A DNA stretch of 64,000 nucleotides from Rhodanobacter panaciterrae (GTDB lineage Bacteria; Pseudomonadota; Gammaproteobacteria; Xanthomonadales; Rhodanobacteraceae), in assembly GCF_014651895.1 (NCBI RefSeq), contig NZ_BMXT01000001.1, forward strand, positions 1,116,001 through 1,180,000, read 5' to 3'. The position numbers and the translations under genes were made by a program. A model generated the notes under the pieces. The model ran no database searches. It saw only the letters and a program-made list of their open reading frames with translations, and was not told the origin of the DNA. Shown here one piece after another: positions 10,651 to 24,611 of the stretch (the first letter of the stretch is position 1; every line of letters begins with the position of its first letter).

Positions 10651-10883
10651 CGTGGCGGGTCGGTCGGAGGATGCTGCGGACTGCTGTGTGCGCTGACCGG
10701 TACGCCGAAGACGGTGTGCGAAGTATCCAGCGGCGTATCGGCGTGACGCGCGCCGAGCACGATCATCCACACGCAACCGGCCAGCGAGGCCACGAAGACG
10801 ACGCTGCCCAGCCACAGCACCGGCTGGCAATACCAGGCGCCGCTGTGGCGGCCGGCGATGTCATTGGCTGCTGGCATCGGCAT
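10647..10883 (-). CDS. small membrane protein at the ccoH/fixH position
   Basis: 78 residues: a short polar start, W-Y-x-Q-P before one membrane helix (about 22-44), then a short Pro/His-rich tail. It overlaps ccoP by 23 bases at its start and ccoI by four at its end. The WYxQPxLWL lead-in and its place between ccoP and ccoI match FixH/CcoH, but FixH is about 150 residues with a periplasmic domain. This one therefore looks like a truncated or minimal relative. An in-frame ATG at 10877 is an alternative start. The identity as CcoH is inference from position. Confidence 0.6.
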   Translation of the reverse strand: MPMPAANDIAGRHSGAWYCQPVLWLGSVVFVASLAGCVWMIVLGARHADTPLDTSHTVFGVPVSAHSSPQHPPTDPPR

Positions 10884-11769
10884 CGTGCGACAGGTGATAG
10901 ACGTAGGCGGCGACGGTGTGGATCTGATCGTCAGTCAGTCGCGGGCTCCACGCCGGCATGTGGCCCTGGCGGCCCTCGCCGATGGTCTTTTCGATCTCGG
11001 CCACGCTGCCGCCATGCAGCCATATGTGGTCGGTGAGGTTGGGTGCGCCCAGCGCCTGATTGCCCTTGCCGTCGGCGCCATGGCAGGCGGCGCAGGTGGC
11101 GAACAGCGGTTTGCCGGCGGCGGCCTTGGCCTCGTCGTGCGGCGAGCCGGACAGGCTCAACACGTATTGCGCCAGGTTCTTCACGTTGTCCGCGCCGAGG
11201 CTGGCCCACGGCGGCATCACGCCGCTGCGGCCGTCGTGGATCGAGGTGGTGATGTCCTTGCCGCTGCCGCCGTACAGCCAGTCGTTGTCGGTGAGGTCGG
11301 GCGCGCCGAGCGCCACGTTGCCTTTCGCGCTGCGCTGGTGGCAGGCGGCGCAGTTGTCCTCGAACAGCACCTTGCCCATCTGCCGTGCGGCCGGGTCATT
11401 GGTCAGCTGCTCGACCGGGTACAGCCTGAAGCGCTCGATCAGCGGCGCGAGCGTGGCCTCGTTGGCGGCCACGTTGCGCGCCAGTTCGCCGTGCGAGGTC
11501 CAGCCCAGCATGCCCTTGAAACTGCCGAAACCGGGGAACAGCGCCAGATAAGTGAAGCCGGCGGCGAACATGGCGCCCGAGAACAGCACCCACCAGCGCG
11601 GCAGCTTGCGCACGCCTTCACGCAATACGCCATGAGCCCACACGTGACCGCTGGTGCCGTCGGGAAGGGTCGGGATCTTTACGCGCGGTCCCCACAGGTA
11701 CAGGAAAAACGTGATGCCCAGGTTGAGCGTCACCAGGAACATCACCCACAACGACCATCCGATGCTCAT
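10861..11769 (-). CDS. ccoP: cbb3 oxidase diheme cytochrome c subunit CcoP
   Basis: 302 residues. Two N-terminal membrane segments (about 5-26 and 58-80, the second followed by FPGFG) hold it in the inner membrane. Two heme c sites follow: CAACH at about 135 and CAACH at about 222, each with a later Met ligand region (MPPWASL, MPAWSPRL). CcoP passes electrons from soluble or bc1 donors to CcoO and CcoN. It overlaps ccoQ by four bases at its start. Confidence 0.96.
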   Translation of the reverse strand: MSIGWSLWVMFLVTLNLGITFFLYLWGPRVKIPTLPDGTSGHVWAHGVLREGVRKLPRWWVLFSGAMFAAGFTYLALFPGFGSFKGMLGWTSHGELARNVAANEATLAPLIERFRLYPVEQLTNDPAARQMGKVLFEDNCAACHQRSAKGNVALGAPDLTDNDWLYGGSGKDITTSIHDGRSGVMPPWASLGADNVKNLAQYVLSLSGSPHDEAKAAAGKPLFATCAACHGADGKGNQALGAPNLTDHIWLHGGSVAEIEKTIGEGRQGHMPAWSPRLTDDQIHTVAAYVYHLSHDADASSQ

Positions 11770-11954
11770 CGACGATTCTCCTGCATATCGACATCAGCTT
11801 CGGGTTCGTCTTCCATCGGCAACTGCGCCATGCGCTGGAATGAAGACTGGTGGTGCTTGCGCCAGGCCCAGATCCAGATGCCGATGAAGGTGAACATCAT
11901 CAGCAGGATGATGGCGCCGGTGAGGTAACCCCAGACCGGACTCATCGGAGTCAT
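11766..11954 (-). CDS. ccoQ: cbb3 oxidase small subunit CcoQ
   Basis: 62 residues with a single membrane helix (about 9-31), then the typical WRKHHQSSFQ and an acidic tail. CcoQ stabilises the CcoNOP complex. Both ends overlap neighbours by four bases (ATGA type), which argues for a single translated unit ccoO-ccoQ-ccoP. Confidence 0.9.
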   Translation of the reverse strand: MTPMSPVWGYLTGAIILLMMFTFIGIWIWAWRKHHQSSFQRMAQLPMEDEPEADVDMQENRR

Positions 11955-12598
11955 GGCGCACCTCCATCGCTGCTGGCTGCCATCGACGTCGGTTCGTTCT
12001 TGATGCCAAGCCCCTGCAGATACGCGATCAGCGCATCCAGCTCGGTCTTGTCCGCCACCGCCGCAGGTGCGCTGGCGATCTCGGCGTCGCTGTACGGATC
12101 GCCCAGCCGGCGCAGGGTTCGCATGCGCGCCTGGATGTCGGCGGCGTCGAGCTTCTTTTCAGCCAGCCAAGGGTAGCCGGGCATGTTCGACTGTGGCACG
12201 ACCTGTCGTGGATGCATCAGATGCATGCGCTGCCAGTCGTCCGAATACTTGCCGCCGACGCGGGCCAGATCCGGCCCGGTGCGCTTGGAGCCCCACTGGA
12301 ACGGACGGTCGTAAACTGACTCGGCCGCGGTCGAGAAGTGGCCGTAGCGCTGGGTCTCGAAACGCAGCGCGCGGATCATCTGCGAGTGGCACAGGTAGCA
12401 GCCCTCGCGTACATAGACGTCCTTGCCCATCAACCGCAGCGGATCGTACGGATGCACGCCCGGTGGCGCCTTGAGCGTATGCGCCTCGACGAACAGCGGG
12501 GTGATCTCGGCCAAGCCGCCCAACGACACCATGATCGCAATCAGGATGCCGAGCAGGCCGGCGTGTTTCTCGATCGCTTCGAAATGCTTGTAGGCCAT
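11951..12598 (-). CDS. ccoO: cbb3 oxidase monoheme cytochrome c subunit CcoO
   Basis: 215 residues. An N-terminal signal-anchor (about 14-38) is followed by the conserved Y-VREGCYLCHSQ heme c site (CYLCH at about 69) and SNMPGYPWL, which includes the distal Met ligand. CcoO is the periplasmic electron carrier bound to CcoN. It starts 10 bases after the ccoN stop. Confidence 0.96.
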   Translation of the reverse strand: MAYKHFEAIEKHAGLLGILIAIMVSLGGLAEITPLFVEAHTLKAPPGVHPYDPLRLMGKDVYVREGCYLCHSQMIRALRFETQRYGHFSTAAESVYDRPFQWGSKRTGPDLARVGGKYSDDWQRMHLMHPRQVVPQSNMPGYPWLAEKKLDAADIQARMRTLRRLGDPYSDAEIASAPAAVADKTELDALIAYLQGLGIKNEPTSMAASSDGGAP

Positions 12599-12608
12599 GA
12601 TCTCGTCC

Positions 12609-14075
12609 TCAACCGGCCGCAGGCAGCGGGGCGGGTACCTGATGCGGCACCGGCTCGGGAATCGGCACCGGGATCGGCTTGATCAGCCGTGCCCGCGCAT
12701 CCGCCGCGGTGTACCACAGGTTCCACGCCATCACCCACATGCCGGACAGGATGAACACGCCACCCAGCCAGCGGATCAGGTACATCGGCTTGATCGCGAT
12801 CAGGCTGTCGAGGAAGCCATAGGTGAGCGCGCCATCGGGATTGGTGGCGCGCCACATCAGGCCCTCGGTGGCGCCGGCGGTCCACATCGAGCCCACGTAC
12901 AGCAGGGTGCCCGTCATGTGCAGCCAGAAATGCAGCTCCATCCCGCTGCGCGAGTACATCTCCGGACGCCCCAGTGCGCGTGGCGCCATCGCATACAGCG
13001 AGCCGATGGTGATCATCGCCACCCAGCCCAGCGAGCCGGAATGCACGTGGGCGATGGTCCAGTCGGTGTAATGCGTCAGCGAGTTCACCGTCTTGATCGC
13101 CATCATCGAACCTTCGAAGGTGGACGCGGCGTAGAACACCAGCGACATCACCATGAACTTGGCAGCGGGATCGGTCTTCAGTCGCCACCACGAGCCGTTG
13201 AAGGTGAGCAGGCCGTTCGCCGCCGAGCCCAGGCTCGGCATCAGCAAGATCAACGAAAACGCCATGCCGACCGACTGCACCCAGTCTGGCAGCGCGGTGT
13301 ACATCAGGTGATGCGCGCCGGCCCACATGTAGACCGAGATCAGCGCCCAGAAATTGACGATCGAGAAGCGGTAGCTCCACAGCGGCTGCTGTGCCTGCCG
13401 CGGCACGAAGTAATACATCATGCCGAGGAAGCCGGCGGTGAGGAAGAACGCCACCGCGTTGTGGCCGTACCACCACTGCACCATCGCATCGACCACGCCG
13501 GAGTAGATCGGGTACGACTTCGTCCACGACACCGGCAAGGACAGGTGGTTGACGATGTGCAGCAACCCCACCGCGATGATGAACGCGCCGTAGTACCAGT
13601 TTGCCACGTAAATGTGCTTGATGCGTCGCCGCGCGAGGCTGGCGAAGAACACCGTGCCGAAGCTCACCCACACGACCGCGGTCAGCAGCGCGATCCACCA
13701 TTCCGGCTCGGCGTATTCCTTGCTCGTGGTCAGACCCAGGGGCATCGAAACCATCGCCAGCACGCAGATCAGCTGCCAGCCCCAGAACGTGAATCCGGCC
13801 AGTTTGCCGAGTGCCAGCCGCGCGTGGCCGGTGCGTTGCACCACGTAGTAGCAGGTACCCATCAAGGCCGAGCCGCCGAAGGCGAAGATCACGCCGAAGG
13901 TGTGGTCAGGACGCAACCGGCTGAAGGTGATCCAGGGTATGTCGAAGTTCAGTGCGGGCCACATCAGCTCGGCGGCGATATACACGCCGACCGACATGCC
14001 GATGATGCCCCAGACGGCGGCAGCCAGCAGGAACTGGCGCACCACCTTGTCGTTGTAATACTCAGTATTCGGCAT
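12609..14075 (-). CDS. ccoN: cbb3 oxidase catalytic subunit CcoN
   Basis: 488 residues from the ATG at 14075, preceded by GGGGAAG. It has about 12 membrane helices and the heme-copper oxidase His ligands: RPDHTFG (low-spin heme), [13 protein letters not shown] (CuB), [14 protein letters not shown] (CuB His pair) and [14 protein letters not shown] (hemes b). Reduces O2 to water with proton pumping at low oxygen. First gene of the cco operon; a longer frame from 14285 has no ribosome site. CcoG (RdxA), often found next in such clusters, is absent here. Confidence 0.97.
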   Translation of the reverse strand: MPNTEYYNDKVVRQFLLAAAVWGIIGMSVGVYIAAELMWPALNFDIPWITFSRLRPDHTFGVIFAFGGSALMGTCYYVVQRTGHARLALGKLAGFTFWGWQLICVLAMVSMPLGLTTSKEYAEPEWWIALLTAVVWVSFGTVFFASLARRRIKHIYVANWYYGAFIIAVGLLHIVNHLSLPVSWTKSYPIYSGVVDAMVQWWYGHNAVAFFLTAGFLGMMYYFVPRQAQQPLWSYRFSIVNFWALISVYMWAGAHHLMYTALPDWVQSVGMAFSLILLMPSLGSAANGLLTFNGSWWRLKTDPAAKFMVMSLVFYAASTFEGSMMAIKTVNSLTHYTDWTIAHVHSGSLGWVAMITIGSLYAMAPRALGRPEMYSRSGMELHFWLHMTGTLLYVGSMWTAGATEGLMWRATNPDGALTYGFLDSLIAIKPMYLIRWLGGVFILSGMWVMAWNLWYTAADARARLIKPIPVPIPEPVPHQVPAPLPAAG

Positions 14076-14130
14076 GTGGCTTCCCCAATGGATACCAGCA
14101 GCAGTATTCGCCCTTGCGGGATACCGTGCC

Positions 14131-14144
14131 ATGACTACGATCAA
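14131..14144 (-). promoter_or_regulatory. candidate FNR/Anr box upstream of ccoN
   Basis: On the minus strand the sequence reads TTGATCGTAGTCAT, matching TTGAT-N4-ATCAA at 8 of 10 positions (perfect left half). It lies 56 bases before the ccoN start, where a class II FNR site would put the transcript start a few tens of bases before the ATG. It resembles the better site at 43157-43170 (TTGATCGTGGTCAA). Binding is inference. Confidence 0.4.
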
Positions 14145-14359
14145 CTTGCTGCGACAATCCGTCCAGCCTTCGTGCAGGTTGTGTTTTCCGCGGAGGGGCC
14201 GGTCGATCGTCCGGATCTGTGAAAACAGGCATGACACGGCTGGTCGAACAGCAGCCTTGTTGGCCAGCCTGCGTGGATTTGCCACAGGCCGGCAAGCCCG
14301 ATCGGGTATCCTTGGCAGTGTCGTCGCGCATCGTCGCGACCTGTCATCCGGTTGATTCC

Positions 14360-15619
<1,260 letters not shown>

Positions 15620-15724
15620 GGTTTTGGTCACATCGCTGCGGCGGGTAGTGCTTCACACTGCCGCCTGCCCGCAAGATGCGCGGTGTGCCTGTCGTGCGCG
15701 AGACGTTCTCGCCGGAGTTCTGCT

Positions 15725-16537
15725 GTGAGGTTCACTCCCCAGTTCCGTACCACCAGCATCTACGTTGTGTTGTCCGTGCTGTGGATATGGCTTTCCGATC
15801 GTGCGCTGAACCTGCTGGTGCATGGGCAGGCGGAACTCAGCCGTCTGCACAGCATCAAGGGCATCTTGTTCGTGCTGATCACCGGGGCGTTGTTGTTCTG
15901 GATGATCGGCCGCGATCTGCGCCGCTTGAAGGCAGCGAACCATACGCTGCTGCAGGGCCACGAGCAGGCGCTGCGGGTGCTGGTGTCGGCGATGGACATC
16001 CGCCACAAGGAAACGGGTGATCATTCCGATCGGGTGATGCGGATGGCCGTGGGTCTGGGGCGTCTGGCTGGCGTGCAAGGCAAGGCGTTGCAAAATCTCA
16101 GTTTTGGCGCGCTGCTGCATGACATTGGCAAACTGGCGTTGCCGGATTCCGTGCTGATCAAGCCAGGCAAGCTGGACGATGAGGAAATGGTGGTCATGCG
16201 TCAGCACCCGCAACTCGGTCATGAGTTGCTGCAGCGAGTGGATTTCCTGCGTGAGGCTGGCGACATTCCGCACAGCCATCACGAGCGCTGGGATGGTGGC
16301 GGTTATCCGCAAGGTCTGCGTGGCAAGGCTATTCCGCTGGCCGCCCGGATCTTCAGTGTGGTCGATGTGTGGGATGCACTGATCACGGCACGGGTCTACA
16401 AGCCGGCGTGGCCGGAGTCCGAGGTGCTGGACTATCTGCGCCAGGTCGCCGGCAGCCAGCTCGATCCGGATCTGGTGGCGCTGTTCCTGGAGCATTACGA
16501 CGAACTCAAGGCGCTCGGTCGCGTTCCGGTGGGCTGA
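15725..16537 (+). CDS. membrane-bound HD-GYP phosphodiesterase
   Basis: 270 residues from the GTG at 15725, which has GGAG nine bases upstream. Two N-terminal membrane helices (about 10-27 and 47-68) precede an HD-GYP domain. The domain has ETGDHSDRV, the metal-binding HDIGK (His at about 132), HHERWDGGGYP with an intact GYP triplet (about 193), and the late VVDVWDAL. HD-GYP proteins hydrolyse cyclic di-GMP. No receiver or PAS domain is present, so any input would come from the short membrane part. An in-frame ATG at 15683 would add 14 Cys/Arg-rich residues and looks less likely. Confidence 0.88.
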   Translation: MRFTPQFRTTSIYVVLSVLWIWLSDRALNLLVHGQAELSRLHSIKGILFVLITGALLFWMIGRDLRRLKAANHTLLQGHEQALRVLVSAMDIRHKETGDHSDRVMRMAVGLGRLAGVQGKALQNLSFGALLHDIGKLALPDSVLIKPGKLDDEEMVVMRQHPQLGHELLQRVDFLREAGDIPHSHHERWDGGGYPQGLRGKAIPLAARIFSVVDVWDALITARVYKPAWPESEVLDYLRQVAGSQLDPDLVALFLEHYDELKALGRVPVG

Positions 16538-16549
16538 AGCCGGCAGCCG

Positions 16550-17278
16550 TCAATCGGCCGCGCAGGGCTGGATCAAGCGTGGCGTGAACGCGGCCCAGCT
16601 GCCGACGAGTCCGGAGCGTTGGCCGAGCTGGGCGACCTGCTGCAGAAACTGCCCGCGCGGTATCTCGACCGCACCCAGACCGAGCGTATGCGCGTTGCTG
16701 ACCTGGGTATCGATCAGCGGAAAATCCATGTCATGCAGCAGGCGGGCGAGCGCGACCAGCGCGAGCTTGGAGCCACCGCTTTCGGCGCTGAACATCGATT
16801 CGCCGCAGAACAGCCGACCGACCGCGACGCCGTAGATGCCACCGACCAGCCGCTCGCCATCCCAGACTTCCACGCTGTGTGCGTGACCCAGGCGATGCAA
16901 TTGCACGTAGGCGTCGATCATCGCCGGCACCAGCCAGGTGCCCGAGTCGTTGGTGCGTGGCGCGGCGCAGGCGCGGATGACCTGGTCGAAGGCATGGTCG
17001 ACGGTCAACCGCCAATGCCGGCCGCTCAACTGACGGCGCAGGCTGCGGTTGATTCGCGCGGTTTCGGTGCGGAACACGCAACGCGGATCGGGCGACCACC
17101 ACAGGATCGGCTCGCCTTCACTGAACCACGGAAAGATGCCGTGGGTGTAGGCGGCAAGCAGACGTTGCGGCGACAGGTCGCCACCGAACGCCAGCAAGCC
17201 ATTCGGTTCGGCCAGTGCATGACGCGGGTCGGGGAAGCGATCCCATGCCTCGGGATCCAGTAGCGGCAGGCGGATCAT
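16550..17278 (-). CDS. aat: leucyl/phenylalanyl-tRNA--protein transferase
   Basis: 242 residues with the Aat signature: GLLAFGGDLSPQRLLAAY and GIFPWF, then ILWWSPDPRCVF, HSVEVWDGERLVGGIYGVAVG and FCGESMFS. It adds Leu or Phe from aminoacyl-tRNA to N-terminal Arg or Lys, marking proteins for ClpAP by the N-end rule. Its ATG (17278) overlaps the stop of the upstream GNAT-like gene by four bases, so the two are co-translated. Confidence 0.96.
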   Translation of the reverse strand: MIRLPLLDPEAWDRFPDPRHALAEPNGLLAFGGDLSPQRLLAAYTHGIFPWFSEGEPILWWSPDPRCVFRTETARINRSLRRQLSGRHWRLTVDHAFDQVIRACAAPRTNDSGTWLVPAMIDAYVQLHRLGHAHSVEVWDGERLVGGIYGVAVGRLFCGESMFSAESGGSKLALVALARLLHDMDFPLIDTQVSNAHTLGLGAVEIPRGQFLQQVAQLGQRSGLVGSWAAFTPRLIQPCAAD

Positions 17279-18450
17279 CGTTCGGTCCGGCTGTGATCGG
17301 CGCGATGGTGTTCGGCGGAGCCGTGATTGGCATACGGGCTGTGACTTTGCAGATCGACGACATACGCGTCGACCGCTTGCGCCTCGCTGGCAAGCGCTGC
17401 GGCCACGGCTGCGCGGAAATCCGGGTTCGCCAGATAGTGCCGCGAGTATGTGCGCACCGGCAGGAAGCCACGCGCCAGCTTGTGCTCGCCTTGCGCGCCC
17501 GGTTCGAAGCGGGTCAATTGGCGGGCGATCGCATGTTCGATGCCGCGGTAGTAGCACAGCTCGAAATGCAGCCCGGGAATGTCCACCGACGCGCCCCAGT
17601 AGCGCCCGTACAGCACGTCGTCGCTCTGCACGAACAGCGCCATCGCGACAATGGTTTCGTGCCTGCGCGCCAGCGCGAGCTGCGCGGTCTGACCCAGTTC
17701 GCCGAGTTGATGGAAGAACGCCGCAGTCAATGCCGCGTGATTGCCTTTCATGTCGAAGGTGGCTTCGTACAGCGCGTGCACCTGCCACCATTCGTCGTGG
17801 CTGAGCGTATCGCCGCTGCGCCATTCGATCGTCACGCCGCTGGCCTTCACCTGGCTGCGTTCGCGCAGGATGTTCTTGCGCTTCTTGTGGTTGAGCGTGG
17901 CGAGAAAGGCAGGGAAGTGGCGGTAGCCGTGGTTGTGCCAGTGGAACTGCACGTCCGAGCGAGTCAGCCAGTCTGTGCCGAACGCAGCGAGTTCGCTTTC
18001 CTGCAGAAAATTCGCATGCACCGAGGACAGCCCGAGCCGATCGGCCTCGCTGCGCATGGCTTCCACCAGCGCGCGTTGTAGCTGGGGTGTTTCCTCATGG
18101 CTGCCGGCAAGCAGGCGCGGGCCAGGCACCGGCGAGTAGGGCGCCGCGTTGAGCAGTTTCGGGTAGTACTCGCCGCCGGCGCGCTCCCACGCACTGGCCC
18201 AGCTCCAGTCGAACACGAACTCGCCGTGCGAGTTGCCTTTCAGGTACAGCGGTGCGGCGGCGACTAGCCGGCCATCTTCATACAAACCCAGGTGATGGGC
18301 CTGCCAGCCCCAGTCGGGAAGAATGCAGCTGCTCTGTTCCAGCGCAGCGAGGAACGCGTGCGACACGAACGGATTTGCATCGGCGCGCAGCGCGTCCCAC
18401 TCCGCGGCAGGCAGTTCGGCGATCGCGGCATGGAAGCGGGCAGTCAGCAT
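17275..18450 (-). CDS. GNAT/FemAB-like N-acyltransferase (COG3146-like)
   Basis: 391 residues. Two tandem GNAT-like halves are suggested: an N-terminal one with DANPFVSHAFL and PLYLKGNSHGEFVFDWSWA, and a C-terminal one with NHKKRKNILRER, FDMKGNHAALT and an aromatic GRYWGASVDIPGLHFELCYY segment. The family is described as possible peptidoglycan or aminoacyl-linked acyltransferases, but the substrate is unknown. Coupling to aat by a four-base overlap suggests a link to aminoacyl transfer or protein turnover; that link is inference. Confidence 0.78.
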   Translation of the reverse strand: MLTARFHAAIAELPAAEWDALRADANPFVSHAFLAALEQSSCILPDWGWQAHHLGLYEDGRLVAAAPLYLKGNSHGEFVFDWSWASAWERAGGEYYPKLLNAAPYSPVPGPRLLAGSHEETPQLQRALVEAMRSEADRLGLSSVHANFLQESELAAFGTDWLTRSDVQFHWHNHGYRHFPAFLATLNHKKRKNILRERSQVKASGVTIEWRSGDTLSHDEWWQVHALYEATFDMKGNHAALTAAFFHQLGELGQTAQLALARRHETIVAMALFVQSDDVLYGRYWGASVDIPGLHFELCYYRGIEHAIARQLTRFEPGAQGEHKLARGFLPVRTYSRHYLANPDFRAAVAAALASEAQAVDAYVVDLQSHSPYANHGSAEHHRADHSRTER

Positions 18451-18520
18451 GGAATGGTTATAGATGATTTTTGCCGAGAGCTTCGCATGAGCAAGAGCAA
18501 GAGCTTTCCCCTCACCCCAA

Positions 18521-18551
18521 CCCTCTCCCCCGACATGGTCGGGGGAGAGGG
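18521..18551. repeat. perfect 14-bp inverted repeat downstream of trxB
   Basis: Arms 18521-18534 and 18538-18551 pair perfectly around an ATG loop, with CCCTCTCCCCCGAC as the left arm. It lies ten bases past the trxB stop and may stop or protect that transcript. No T-run follows. A relative of this C/G-rich hairpin is at 33230-33256, so it is probably a dispersed repeat. Confidence 0.7.
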
Positions 18552-18561
18552 GGCAAATGCA

Positions 18562-19560
<999 letters not shown>

Positions 19561-19741
19561 TTATTCGCTTCTACCCCTGCCGCGGTTTCATCTGACCGTT
19601 TCGCGGGCGAGGCGGAGTCTGAATCCGCAAGGATGGGGAAGGGAGCACCCCGATTCAAGCTTTCCAGCTACTTGATGCTTTATTAACCAGGCTGGGTGCA
19701 CGCAAGTCGCCCCCGGCTTAAGAACCCACAGGACTGCTCCC

Positions 19742-20806
19742 ATGCGTATCGGTATCCCCTCCGAAACCAAGACCCTTGAAGGTCGCGTTGCCCTCGTTCC
19801 CGCCGCTGCCGCCGATCTGGTGCGCCGTGGCCACGAAGTGTTCCTGCAGTCTGGCGCCGGCCTGAAGAGCGGCTTCGCCGACGAGGCCTACGTCAAGCAG
19901 GGCATCAAGATCGTGCCGGACGCCGCCGCGCTGTACGAGGCGGGCGAGCTGATCGTCAAGGTGAAGGAGCCGGTCGCGGGCGATCTGGCCTTGCTGAAGA
20001 AGCACCACCTGCTGTTCTGCTACCTGCACCTGGCCGCCGAACCGGCGCTGACCAAGAGCCTGCTCGATATCGGCCTGACCGGTATCGCGTTCGAGTCGGT
20101 GGATGAGAACGGCGTGCTGCCGCTGCTGCTGCCGATGTCGGTGATCGCCGGCCGTATCGCCACTCAGATCGGCACCACCCTGCTGCATCGTCCGCAGGGC
20201 GGCAAGGGCAAGTTGCTGGGCGGCATGGCCTCGACCCCGCGTGGCAAGGTCGTCGTGCTGGGCGCCGGCGCCGCTGGTGGCAACGCCGCTGCACTGGCCG
20301 CCGCTGCCGGTGCCAATGTGGTGGTGTTCGACAAGCGCCAGGACCGCCTCGCCGAAATGATGGCGATGGGCCCGAACGTCACCGCGCTGTACGCCTATGA
20401 ATCCTCGGTGGCCGAGGAAGTGCGTGATGCCGACATCGTGGTCGGTGCCGTGCTGATCCCCAGCGCCAAGGCGCCGCGTGTGGTCACCGAAGCGATGGTC
20501 AAGACGATGGAGCCGGGCTCGGTGCTGGTCGACATCTCGATCGACCAAGGCGGTTGCTTCGAGACCTCCAAGCCGACCACCTGGAAGGAGCCGACCTATG
20601 ACGTGCACGGCGTGACGCATTTCTGCGTGACCAACATGCCGGGCGCGGTGCCGCAGACCTCGTCGGTGGCGATCTCCGCTGCGATCCTGCCGTACGTGCA
20701 GCGTCTGGCGGCTGGCAACGAATGGCGCGAGTTCGCTCCGCTCGCCGGCGGCATCAACGTCGATGGCGGCAAGCTGGTACATCCGGCATTGCAAGGTATG
20801 CTCTGA
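19742..20806 (+). CDS. ald: alanine dehydrogenase
   Basis: 354 residues. The N-terminus, [17 protein letters not shown], has the substrate-binding Arg. It also has a catalytic-site Lys in VKVKEP and His in CYLHLAAEP, a Rossmann [14 protein letters not shown], and [16 protein letters not shown]-linked oxidative deamination of L-alanine to pyruvate, or the reverse. It is distinguished from transhydrogenase alpha chains by its length and by the DQGGCFETS region. Monocistronic or read into ftsK, which starts 31 bases later. Confidence 0.92.
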   Translation: MRIGIPSETKTLEGRVALVPAAAADLVRRGHEVFLQSGAGLKSGFADEAYVKQGIKIVPDAAALYEAGELIVKVKEPVAGDLALLKKHHLLFCYLHLAAEPALTKSLLDIGLTGIAFESVDENGVLPLLLPMSVIAGRIATQIGTTLLHRPQGGKGKLLGGMASTPRGKVVVLGAGAAGGNAAALAAAAGANVVVFDKRQDRLAEMMAMGPNVTALYAYESSVAEEVRDADIVVGAVLIPSAKAPRVVTEAMVKTMEPGSVLVDISIDQGGCFETSKPTTWKEPTYDVHGVTHFCVTNMPGAVPQTSSVAISAAILPYVQRLAAGNEWREFAPLAGGINVDGGKLVHPALQGML

Positions 20807-20837
20807 CCCTGGTCTGGAACTAAGGAAGCCTTCCAAG

Positions 20838-23162
<2,325 letters not shown>

Positions 23163-23233
23163 CGGCTGGCGTCCATTAAGCGATCGCTGCGCACACTGCC
23201 AGCCTTCGCCATCTATGTTCCAAGGGAAGACCG

Positions 23234-23899
23234 ATGAAACGCTTGATGCTAGTCCTGTCCACCTTTGTGCTGGCGTTGTCACTGAGCGCCGTGGCGCAGG
23301 CTGCCACGGGGCCGGCGCGCACGCGGCTGGACGCGTTTGCCACCGGCCTGCATTCGCTGACCGGGCAGTTCACCCAGTCGTTGACCGACATCAACGGCCA
23401 GAGCACCAAGACCAGTTCCGGCACGCTGGCGCTGGAAGCACCACGCCAGTTCCGCTGGGACACAGTGGCGCCATACAAGCAGACCATCGTGGCCGACGGC
23501 AGCCGCGTGTGGATGTACGACCCGGAGCTGGAGCAGGTCACCGTGCGCGTGCAGAGCACCGAGGAAGCGCACAGCCCGCTCACCGTGCTGACCGACGTCA
23601 AGCAGCTGGACAAGAACTTCAAGGTCGCCGAACAGGGCGAGCACGACGGACTGAGCTGGTTGCGGCTCACCTCCACCGCGAAGGATCCACAGTTCGACTA
23701 CGCCGACCTCGGCTTCGATGCGAATGGCCTGGCGCGCATGACGTTCCGCGACCAGCTCGGTGCCACCACCGACATCCGTTTCTCCGGCTGGCAGCGCAAT
23801 GCGCCGATTCCGGCGTCCGCCTTCAACTTCGTGCCGCCGAAGGGCGCCGACGTGATCGGCGACGTGCCGGTGATCACCACGCAGCCGTTGAAAGACTGA
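23234..23899 (+). CDS. lolA: outer-membrane lipoprotein carrier protein LolA
   Basis: 221 residues with a Sec signal peptide cleaved near residue 23 (AVAQA-ATG). LolA pattern: FTQSLTDINGQ, SSGTLALEAPRQFRWD, YKQTIVADGSRVWMYDPELEQVTV and the C-terminal VPVITTQPLKD. It ferries lipoproteins from LolCDE to LolB across the periplasm. AAGGGAAGA precedes the ATG. The order ftsK-lolA is conserved in gammaproteobacteria; rarA, often next, is found about 7 kb further on. Confidence 0.95.
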   Translation: MKRLMLVLSTFVLALSLSAVAQAATGPARTRLDAFATGLHSLTGQFTQSLTDINGQSTKTSSGTLALEAPRQFRWDTVAPYKQTIVADGSRVWMYDPELEQVTVRVQSTEEAHSPLTVLTDVKQLDKNFKVAEQGEHDGLSWLRLTSTAKDPQFDYADLGFDANGLARMTFRDQLGATTDIRFSGWQRNAPIPASAFNFVPPKGADVIGDVPVITTQPLKD

Positions 23900-23906
23900 T
23901 TCCGCG

Positions 23907-24599
23907 ATGCCGGTGCTGCGCCAGTTGCCGGGTTGGGCGTGGATCGGCGGCGGCGTACTGGCGTTCATCGCGGGCATCGTCAACGCCGCCGGCTACATGG
24001 GGTTTCGGCATCAGTCGATCACCAACCTGACCGGTTCCAGCAGTCTGCTCGGCGTCGCGCTGGGTACCGGCGACAGTGGCGAGGCATGGCACTGGGCGTT
24101 GTCGATCGGCGCATTCGTGACCGGCGCCGTCCTCAGCGGATTGATCGTGCAGCAACGCACGCTGAAGCTTGGCCGTCGCTACGGGGCAGCGCTCGTGCTG
24201 GAATCGCTGCTGCTGTTTGCCGCGGTGCCGTTGCTGGATGCCGGCAGCTCGATCGGCCTGTACCTGGCAGCGATGGGTGCCGGGTTGCAGAACGGCATGG
24301 CCAGTACCTATAGCGGCATGGTGTTCCGTACCACCCACGTCTCCGGCATGTTCACCGACTTGGGCATCTATATCGGTCAGCGCCTGCGTGGCTTGGACGT
24401 GGACACGCTGCGCATCCGCGTCTGCGTGCTGGTGGTGGTGACCTTCACGCTCGGCGGTGCGGCTGGCGCGTTGTTGTTCCGTGTGCTGCAGGAACGCACG
24501 CTGTTGATTCCGGCGGTGCTCACCGGCCTGTGCGGTGTGACCTACGGCTTGTATTGCCAGTACACGATGAAGTCGGCTACCGGTATCAACGCGGACTGA
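23907..24599 (+). CDS. DUF1275 (YoaK) family membrane protein
   Basis: 230 residues, six predicted membrane helices. The family pattern is visible: a first helix followed by NAAGYMGFRHQSITNLTGSS, a middle AMGAGLQNGMASTYSGMVFRTTHVSGMFTDLG, and a helical end. The function of DUF1275 is not known; transport is guessed for some members. It starts eight bases after the lolA stop, so it is probably co-transcribed. Confidence 0.85.
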   Translation: MPVLRQLPGWAWIGGGVLAFIAGIVNAAGYMGFRHQSITNLTGSSSLLGVALGTGDSGEAWHWALSIGAFVTGAVLSGLIVQQRTLKLGRRYGAALVLESLLLFAAVPLLDAGSSIGLYLAAMGAGLQNGMASTYSGMVFRTTHVSGMFTDLGIYIGQRLRGLDVDTLRIRVCVLVVVTFTLGGAAGALLFRVLQERTLLIPAVLTGLCGVTYGLYCQYTMKSATGINAD

Positions 24600-24611
24600 C
24601 GACGGCGCGCT

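Noticed and set aside
12597-14222. 541-codon plus-strand frame and 386-codon minus-strand frame over ccoN
   Set aside because: Both overlap the catalytic oxidase gene in other frames and have shadow-type composition (Arg/His/Gly).
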